Source: Glebionis coronaria (lineage: Eukaryota > Streptophyta > Magnoliopsida > Asterales > Asteraceae). From it: DNA of 64,000 bases. Positions within the stretch are counted from its first letter, which is position 1. Each line of letters begins with the position of its first letter. Made by a program: the position numbers and the translations under genes. Below are positions 56,901-64,000 of the stretch, in pieces. The notes under the pieces were generated by a model that was not told the origin of the DNA, searched no databases, and saw only the letters and a program-made list of their open reading frames with translations. Where the stretch lies: the NCBI GenBank assembly GCA_025667525.1, contig CM046875.1:200918125-200982124 (forward strand). The letters are read 5' to 3'.

Positions 56901-57326
56901 TATCGACTAATCAGTTGGGCATCGAAAAGGCAGAAAAGTGCTGCAATTTCAAGTACGGAAGCGGAATACATAGCTTTGTCCGGTTGCTGTGCTCAAATTC
57001 TTTGGATTAGATCGCAATTAACCGACTATGGTCTAGGTTTCAACAAAATTCCGATGTACTGTGATAACAAGAGCGCAATTGCCTTATGCTGCAACAACAT
57101 TCAATTCTCCCGGTCGAAGCACATTGACATTCGCTACCACTTCATAAAGGAGCAAGTGGAAAATGGAGTAATCGAGCTTTACTTTGTCAGATCTGAGTAT
57201 CAATTGGCAGATATTTTCACGAAGGCTTTAGATCGTGCTCGAATGGAATTTTTGGCCGACAAGCTAGGAATGAGAACTCTCTCGCCTGAGACTCTAAAGG
57301 AACTGGCAGATGAAGTGAAAGAATAG
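53900..57326 (+). pseudogene. Family A copy 2 pol: protease start, integrase, RT, RNase H
   Basis: The protease signature WYLDSGCSKHMTGD starts at 53900 in the -1 frame to gag; a one-base loss near 53945 shifts into the frame that then continues to 57326. Integrase is complete (HRRLSHLNF...CSAC, MDLCGPM, TDNGTEF, PQQNGVVERR). Stops in this frame are TAA 55086, TAA 55587, TAA 55905, TAG 56682 and TGA 56787. RT has [21 protein letters not shown] and [12 protein letters not shown]. Its active-site box reads YVDH (56343-56354), with His for the second Asp. RNase H ([17 protein letters not shown]) and the tail [12 protein letters not shown] are present. Inactive. Confidence 0.93.
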
Positions 57327-60128
57327 TGGTGGTAAACTATTCTCCGTATCCTTGGTGATCATTCGTATATATTGTTTATATTTTTATCCACAAAAGCAAA
57401 ATAGAAAAATATAAAACCATATAAAAACCATAAAAAAAATTGAAAAATTCATAAAAATCCAAAAATACTTTTACTTTATTTTTCAAAGGCATGTCTTTTG
57501 GTACGATAATATTTACGGCCTTAGAAATGTCGATTAATATTGACACGGCTCCATAAATAGAGTTCGTATAAAAGTACTAAATATTTCATAAAACATGCAC
57601 TTATGGCTTGTAGTTATTTCTTACTGCAACCCGGTTTTATATTAAAGTCAAGTATTTATTATGAAAGATTTGGCTCACAACGGGAATTATCTTTCTCGGG
57701 CAAGGTTTACTTTAAAACCTTGTAAGGGATCAAGTTTACTTTATAACTTGGTCTAACACAAATCTATGTACGTCTTAGTGTATTTATTTGTTAAAACAAG
57801 AGAAGTCTTGTTTTTATGAAGTTATCATATCTACAACCAAAGCAATCTACAATTGGTATCTACATACTCGACGATGCGACTACTCAACCAACGACTACAG
57901 CTCTTTTAGTAGAACACGGGTCAACAATTGAGGGGGAGCAATTGTCAAGCATTCAGAATTTTCGATGCCGAAAGTGCCAAGCTCACTAATTGGTGTCAAG
58001 ACAACAATACCAATCGTACACATGGTGTCAAGAGATGACTTCAGACGTGTCGAGGCGACCAACATATGCCGACAAGAACCATTTGATCTTATCATATGAT
58101 GTTCTCATCAATCAGGTCCAACCTTGTCAATTTTTTTCTAATATGGTGAATATGTGATCATGTTACATATCGGTATCATATCTCATACATTTGGTATCAT
58201 GAAGATAAAACGGACTTGCATTTTTCTTCCCAAAACCGTTGTTAAAACTTCATTAAATCAATTGATATTAAAAACATCAATTGGGTTAATATTTTTAATA
58301 TGTGGGAGAAAATGTGATTTAATATGCGAAATTATCACAAATGGTTTGACTTAATGTGCTGGCTCATCCCGACATATGCGAAATGTTTTCGAATATCGTG
58401 GCATATACTTACCCAAAACCCATTTATTTTACGACGATGAAGATTGTGGTGACATAAGGATGGTAGGATAGGTTAAGTCCAATGATTCTTCCAAAACCGG
58501 AGGAATCTTCCCAAGGACATTCCATAGCTAGAAATAGTAGTCCTTAGGAAAGATGGAGAAAGATGGTGAACGTAGCTGAATGCCGACCAAGTACTTAAGT
58601 TAGCACTGGAACAATCAAAACAAGGTGCTAGTTATGATGTATTGGTAAGCATTGAAGGGGTTGAAGAATGAAAAAGAATTGTAAAGATAAAGGGTGTAAA
58701 GAAAGAAGCCCTCCTTACAACTTTAGGCAGAAACTGGGTAAACACATATGCTATTGAGATCATTTTAATGATGCTCGATATTGAAGATAGACATCATGGA
58801 CCCAGTGATGCAATGCACAACCCATTCCAGCTAACTCAGATATCTCTCAAAAGGTATTTGTTTTAATCACACGGAGACAACACGTTATCTATCGATTTAT
58901 TCACTCCGAATAAATTGGTATTGAAATGGTGGCACTCCTCTCCAGCCTCTGATCACTAAAATCCAAAATGCACGATCGAGTCTAGAGCCATTTGAGATCA
59001 TCACATATCTCATTAGGACACACATTCATATGTCCTTGCTTCTTCACACACTGTGAAAAGTAAGAAAGATCTTAAGAGTCCTACGCAAAATCTTCATGAT
59101 CTTGCCTGAACATCCGAGTAATACGAAAGTATTTACAATGAAGATGGAAATCCTTCTTGAGCGAATATCAAAAAGCTCATTGTAGGTGACTTGTGTGATT
59201 CTTTATGAATCAAACTTGTGATAACTGGAAAGCAACAGTGGTTTAATTCTTAACTGAATTTAAACACGTTCCAGGCCTCTACGCAATATTTTAGTGATCT
59301 TGCCAGAACACTCAGAGTGATACCTTAGTGTTCACAGTGACGAGTGGAAATCCTTCTAGTGTTAACCTCAAACAGCACTTGGTAGGTAACTTGCAAGATT
59401 CAATATGAATCAAGCTAGTGAAAACTGGAAAGCAAAGATGGTGCGATTCTTTAATGAATCAAACTTGTTCCAGGAATCAGAATTGACGGCTTAAATCATG
59501 CGGATAATTTTATCTAAATGATTCACTCTTTAAGTTCGTAGTCAGCTTTGGAAGGTCGCGTAAAGAGAACGGGTTTACCCGCAAAATCTTGTCAAGGAGA
59601 TTTTTAATTAAATCTACCTGCCACAAGTACGATATTTTATATCGTCCAACGGTCTTCACCGACCGGAGGTAAAATGCTACCTATTTAGAATGAAATGTTC
59701 AAAGCCATTTCGTTCGTGTCTACTTATGTTGCAGCATTTGAAGACGGTGGCGTTGCGGAATCCAAGAAGAAGTCGTCCCCGCGTGCTTATACTTTTCGCA
59801 CTTAATACTTCAACAAATTCAAGAAAGCCTAAAAGTTAAGTCTCCCGCTGTATCAAACTCTAAAGCTTTCAAGAATTACAAAGGTATAAGTATGTGGGAC
59901 ATGATGTCAAGAGGAGGCGAAGATCACAAGTGATGGATGCACAAGATCAAGGCAAGAGATTAATGCTAAAGATTGATATCAAAGATCACATCAACATGTT
60001 CACCAGAAAAGAAAAAGAAAAGAAAGACTAAGACTACGAGCTCAAGACAAGAATAGTATGCTAGGTTTATTTTATTATTGTAACTTGGTTAACGCCGTTG
60101 TTTGGAGTGACCTCCCTTAGGGGGAGAT
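57327..60128 (+). other. 3' non-coding region of family A copy 2
   Basis: 2.8 kb without a credible ORF. A purine tract in a hairpin loop lies at 57924-57945. A two-unit 200 bp repeat covers 59074-59473. Perfect hairpins ACGATAT/ATATCGT (59629-59645) and CGGTC/GACCG (59650-59665) follow. The region ends with the polypurine tract CTTAGGGGGAGAT before the LTR. Confidence 0.8.
59074..59473 (+). repeat. 200-bp tandem repeat with three hairpins per unit
   Basis: Two diverged units at a 199-200 bp offset, marked by CTACGCAA..TCTT...GATCTTGCC at about 59081 and 59280 and ending GTTCCAGG. Corresponding hairpins lie at 59118-59136/59317-59335, 59197-59211/59397-59411 and 59245-59260/59445-59460. Confidence 0.85.
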
Positions 60129-60432
60129 TGTTAGAAATACGTTTTTACGTATTTAGGAAGGTCACTCCGACAATTTATTAAGTAGTAGCTCGTAGTCTAG
60201 ATATCTTTTAATATATCAAACAAGGAAAGGCCTAGTCCATGTTATGTATGGACGGCCCAAATGTAAGCCCAAGCCAATCGTATGGGCTTGGTATATAAAC
60301 CCTGTCCTTTGATGGAGAGGGTGGTGGTTTTCATAATTTACACATAGTAATCTTTCATTTTCTCTCTCTAGAAGTGTGTGAACTCTATTTGTTTCTCTCT
60401 CTAAAACATAAGCAAGATTTACATATCCTACA
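60129..60432 (+). repeat. 3' LTR of family A copy 2
   Basis: TGTTAGAAATACG...ATATCCTACA, 304 bp, followed by ATTTT (60433-60437). TATA at 60292. Confidence 0.95.
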
Positions 60433-61877
60433 ATTTTCCTTTGCTATCGTTATTTACTTTCTTTGCTAGAATAAATTTTTAATAAAGTGTTTAAGTCAAG
60501 TTTTGCTAGGCTTTTATATAGGGAACTTTAAAACGCGAAAGTCTTAACTCTCACGGGTTAAGAACAAGAACTTTTCGCAAGTTCCTATAATTGATCCTAG
60601 AGAGTTGTTTATCAAGGGAACTTTAAAATGCGATTTCTAAACTTGAAAAAGTTTAAGAATTTGCAAGATCCTATAGTTGACTCGAAAACCCAAAACTTTG
60701 ATTTAATTGGCTAAGCATCCACGAGTCTCATTCCTTGAGATTTTAAATTATGGAGAACGAGAGATGGTAGAGTCAATTATAAGTTTGGTATTCTTTCATG
60801 AATTTATGTGAGTTGATTATAAGCTTTTTCTCCCATCCCTTGCTAATAAATTTATCAGCAATAAATAAATTTGTACGATTTGAAAAGTTACTTAGATTCT
60901 AGCACAAGATCGTATAAAAGTTGCTCGGTATTAATTAGAGTTCATTGCCAAGGCATAACTAATTGAAGCGGGATGCGAAGATTGGCGAGTCCAAAAAGGT
61001 CCTAACAAGACATGAGGGCTACATTTTGTTGCTAAAGATCCAAAAGTGATGTGAAGAATCATTTATCAAAAATCAATATGAAGGATCGAGACACACGACG
61101 AAAAGCAAATACTCCCCTAAAGATCATGTAGAAGTCTATCCAAAAAGGCCCTAACAAGGTATGAGGATAAATAGATCCACGTCCAAAAAGGAGGCGGATC
61201 GTTGTATATCAAAGTCCAAAATAAAGATTGGAGAAAATGAAGAAGTCGTGGTCCAAATATGAAGAATATCTTAAAAACTTCAAGTGAAGAAATTCCTACT
61301 ATGAAGAGAAGACCATAATTTCAAGAACGTCTCTCAAGATGTGAAGTATTAAGTCGCTGCCAAATATCGGTACGAGAAATGTCTCAAATTGTGAAGCGAG
61401 TTATGCCAAGATATGAACTTTAAGAGGTCCCGAGAAGCAGTTTTAAAAGATTTTGTCCTTTAGCTAACTATTGATGAAATCGTCCCACTTTATTTTCAGC
61501 CTAAATAAACTATCGAAATAAGTCAAACAATGAATCCTCGTGATCATTCAAGACAATATTAAAATATAAGAGATACACCTAGGAATAAAGGAGTCTAAGT
61601 AAATAATTGGGCCACATGAGTTCGTGTTAGTTTGCTAACTTATAATAACAATTATTTCGTTTTTAAGCTTGGTATGGGGAACGTAAAACTTGAGGATGAT
61701 GAACATTCATGACTGCCAAAACCCCAATGTAAGTCTTTGATTAATTTACTTGTTTTTATATATATTTCTATCTTCATAATAAAGGCCAAGGTGGGTTATC
61801 TATGATGAGAAATGTAAACTGTGCGTTGAAATTAATGCATTGCATGAGGGCATTGCAATGGTCAAGTGTAGGAGATT
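60433..61877 (+). other. G1 3' non-coding region, second half
   Basis: No ORF. A duplicated phrase GGGAACTTTAAAAYGCGA occurs near 60520 and 60617. Blocks shared with element 5 include GGCTAAGCATCCAC (60708) and AAGCTTGGTATGGGGAA (61665). The purine tract AAGTGTAGGAGATT precedes LTR d. Confidence 0.8.
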
Positions 61878-63530
61878 TAATAAGTGTGAAAACACTTATC
61901 CTTTTACCACTTATTTCCAATAATAACAAGACCAAAACGTGTATTTTATGTCGTAAAAGTCGGAATTATGCGTGGTTTATGTTTCAGGATAAAAATGTTA
62001 AAAAGGAAAACATGGGCTATCACGGGATTTTATCAAAGAAAACCAGAAAAGACGAAGTCAAAAGATCAAGAGTGCAAAAAGAAGTCCAAGGCCTATTCTG
62101 AAGATTTATCGAAAAAAAAGTCTAAAGACGGAAGTTTAATGAAGTCGAAGAACTCAAGTCTTATAGAAGAAGAAAATTATAAGACAAGTTCAATTTGTAT
62201 CGACAAATCCCGAGACGACGTCGAGAAAGACAAAGCATTTAAATCAAGTCGAGAAGAAGAAAGAAGGAAGCAACACATGCACCTTCCCACCTCCTATAAA
62301 TACCCTCCTAATGACACATTAGGAGGGTGTTAGCTAGTTTATTTTTCTTTTTAGTAGTTTTAGTTTTTAGAGAGAGAAAGTGTTTAACTTTATCTCACTA
62401 GGAAAACTTCATCTTTTTATTCCTTTCTTGTTGAATCAAATCTTTACATTTGAGAGTTTAATCTTGTTTTGATCTTTAATCTTCTTCTACCTTTCTTTAT
62501 TTTGATCTTGATTAGTGATAATCTTTGATTTTGTTTCATCTTGATGCTTATGTGATTAAAAAGTTTATCTTTTTATTTATCTCTATGTTTTAATACGGAT
62601 TAAGTTTTGAGCTTTTCATGCTTATTGACTTAGTTTGTGTTTAGCTTATTTACGTTTTAGGTTTTCTTAAAAAGTCTAATCTTTTTATGGTTTGATTTAA
62701 AAAGTTTTGCTTATTTAAAGTATAAAAAGTTCTTATTTTATACTTATTAGTTAGGCTTATTATTGATTTGGTTAAGTCTTGGTTTGAGCTTATCAAAAGT
62801 AGCTTAAAATCTTGGCTTATTTCGAATTCATATACCATCGGAAAGGGGTTTCCCCATTCCGACAAGTATTCTGATCAACTTCATTTATACCGATCTTAGG
62901 ATCGGAAAAGGGTTTTGTTTTCCTTTTACTTTCCGACGTTACATTCCGATAAGGGACTTTTCATTCCGATCTGCTCACTATTATTCCGATCAAGGGATCG
63001 GAATAGGGTTTCTAACATTCCGACCAGGATTCCTATTGGATTCCGATAGCTTGGTCTTAGTTCATTCCGATTGTTTTCATTTTTCTTGTCATTCCGATAG
63101 ACTTGTTTTTCATTATTCCGATCACTCTCTTTTCACCACATTCCGATTGTGCCTTTTTATTCCGACAGCATTCCTTTTGCAACATTCCGATCACTTTCCG
63201 ATATGATTCCGATGGCAACATTCCGACGGGTTTAATTTCTTGTTTTTACAAAGTTTTCAAGTTTTAAATTCATTATGTTTTAATTTCCAAAAATTGCACG
63301 CTTACCGAAATCTCTATTTTTACCAAGTGTTTTTCTAGTAATTCTTTTAGTTTAATTTTTAAAGCTTTTATTTTACTCAACGACATTTACATATTTGTTA
63401 TTAGTTTAAAATAGATAACCAAACCATTTATTTGTCCACCAAGAACGACTGAGTCGCACTTTCTACTAGTAATCAATTCGAAAAGACTGGAAAAACGAAC
63501 TTTCATAACTAAGTGAAAACCTAGTTATCA
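61878..63530 (+). repeat. LTR d of G1, shared between two tandem internal regions
   Basis: TAATAAGTGTG...CTAGTTATCA, 1653 bp. Matches LTR c with short deletions. TATA/hairpin at 62295-62328 and ATTCCGAT array at 62830-63230. Followed directly by a PBS. Confidence 0.92.
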
Positions 63531-63532
63531 AA

Positions 63533-63805
63533 TGGCGCCGCTGCCGGCTCTTTTCGTTAAGATTAACGGTTTTTAGTGAGAGACCCGTTGGATTTTGGGA
63601 TCCGTTCATTCGTGAACGTTATTTTCCTTGCTCAAAAATTTTCAAAAAATCCATAAAAACTTAATTTTTTTTCAAAAATACAAAAACATTAAAAAAATCA
63701 TAAAAAGCATTTCTTTTCCAAAGTTTTGCACCAAAAAGATTTTATGTTTATTTTTACAAGTACATATATATTCTTTGTATCTTTTTCTTTTTCTTTTGCA
63801 GGTGT
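63533..63805 (+). other. PBS and leader of the second G1 internal region
   Basis: TGGCGCCGCTGCCGG, then the leader hairpin CGTTCA(TTCG)TGAACG (63603-63618) and the T-rich tract ending TTTTGCAG before the gag ATG; near-identical to 31125-31396. Confidence 0.88.
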
Positions 63806-64000
63806 ATGCGTACTAGATCTTCATCTTAACCAGAGCCCGAGACTCGTGAAAATTTAGATATGGCTGGTGTGCACAACAACAATAACAACCCACCTCTACC
63901 CAATTTAAATAATAATAATAACAACAACAACAATGTTCCCCCACCCGACTTACGAACAATGGAGGAGCTTTGTCAGCCAACAATGAACGGACGCGGAGAA
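63806..64000 (+). pseudogene. Gag N-terminus of the second G1 unit (runs off window)
   Basis: ATG 63806, MRTRSSS, then TAA 63827-63829, then the same frame through PEPETRENLDMAGVHNN, a nine-Asn run and LRTMEELCQPTMNGRG to the window end. Only the disordered N-terminal region is visible. The early stop suggests this copy is also dead unless translation starts downstream. Confidence 0.85.

Larger units (their letters stand above)
37645..60432 (+). mobile_element. Ty1/copia retrotransposon, family A copy 2, complete ends, with nested gypsy
   Basis: LTRs of 309 and 304 bp, TG...CA, target duplication ATTTT (37640-37644 and 60433-60437), PBS, gag, pol, a 2.8 kb 3' region and the purine tract CTTAGGGGGAGAT. 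By eye the LTRs differ at about a dozen sites plus a 5 bp indel (about 4%). Element 5 lies in gag at 43018-53671. Protein-level match to copy 1 at 1-5670 is clear along gag and integrase. Coding capacity is lost through many stops and frameshifts, and the RT active site is altered. Confidence 0.95.
29450..63530 (+). mobile_element. Ty3/gypsy Athila-like element G1, carrying a nested copia
   Basis: LTR c (29450-31122), tRNA-Asp-like PBS TGGCGCCGCTGCCGG, gag, protease, RT/RNase H, integrase, a long 3' non-coding region and LTR d (61878-63530). The 3' region is split by the copia at 37645-60432. After LTR d a second internal region starts at once (PBS 63533), so LTR d is shared by two units. The protease box DLGAS, the PBS and the CATTGAGGACAATG hairpin fit the Athila/Tat group. 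I see no envelope-like ORF. Confidence 0.88.

Noticed and set aside
57895..58354. Small frames in the family A 3' region
   Set aside because: Short, AT-rich, no homologous counterpart and no recognisable domain.

Overview
This 64 kb window looks like plant nuclear heterochromatin, probably from the daisy family (Asteraceae, perhaps tribe Anthemideae). I base that on the retrotransposon protein families I recognise from memory and on the AT-rich, almost wholly transposon-derived content. I see no host gene, rRNA, tRNA gene or CRISPR array. Nearly everything is LTR retrotransposon, often one element inside another.

Layout. (1) 1-5670, minus strand: a Ty1/copia element (family A, copy 1), truncated within gag and running off the left edge with an open pol. 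(2) 5671-7306 and 16332-16829: two halves of an older LTR-like remnant, split by element B. (3) 7307-16326: copia element B, complete with LTRs and a GTAAA target duplication. It has lost integrase and RT but keeps gag, RNase H and an extra ORF downstream of pol (ORF3). (4) 16830-about 23544: copia element C, 5'-truncated, with RT/RNase H, its own ORF3 and a 3' LTR. (5) 23545-27344: an unassigned remnant interrupted by a solo gypsy LTR (24471-26258, minus). (6) 27345-29449: LTR and stub of a related gypsy element. (7) 29450 to the right edge: Athila-like Ty3/gypsy element G1, organised LTR - internal - LTR - internal, apparently a tandem array sharing an LTR. (8) Inside G1's 3' region lies a 22.8 kb copia insertion (37645-60432, ATTTT duplication; family A, copy 2). 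(9) Inside that copia's gag lies a 10.65 kb non-autonomous gypsy element, element 5 (43018-53671, GTCTA duplication), with almost identical 2675 bp LTRs and one intact 749-codon ORF.

How the parts relate. G1 and element 5 share the PBS and leader, a leader hairpin, a 3' hairpin and a pre-LTR module, so element 5 is probably mobilised by G1-type proteins. Elements B and C both carry ORF3 with a shared N-terminal core and a promoter-like leader. Most coding regions are broken by nonsense changes that fit C-to-T decay, as expected for methylated, silenced repeats.

The observations most worth a second look are: repeated stem-loops with compensatory changes in the 3' regions of copia elements B and A-2; an ATTCCGAT-type array present both in a copia leader and in gypsy LTRs; the chimeric ORF of element 5; and intron-like or overlapping-frame gag/pol junctions.
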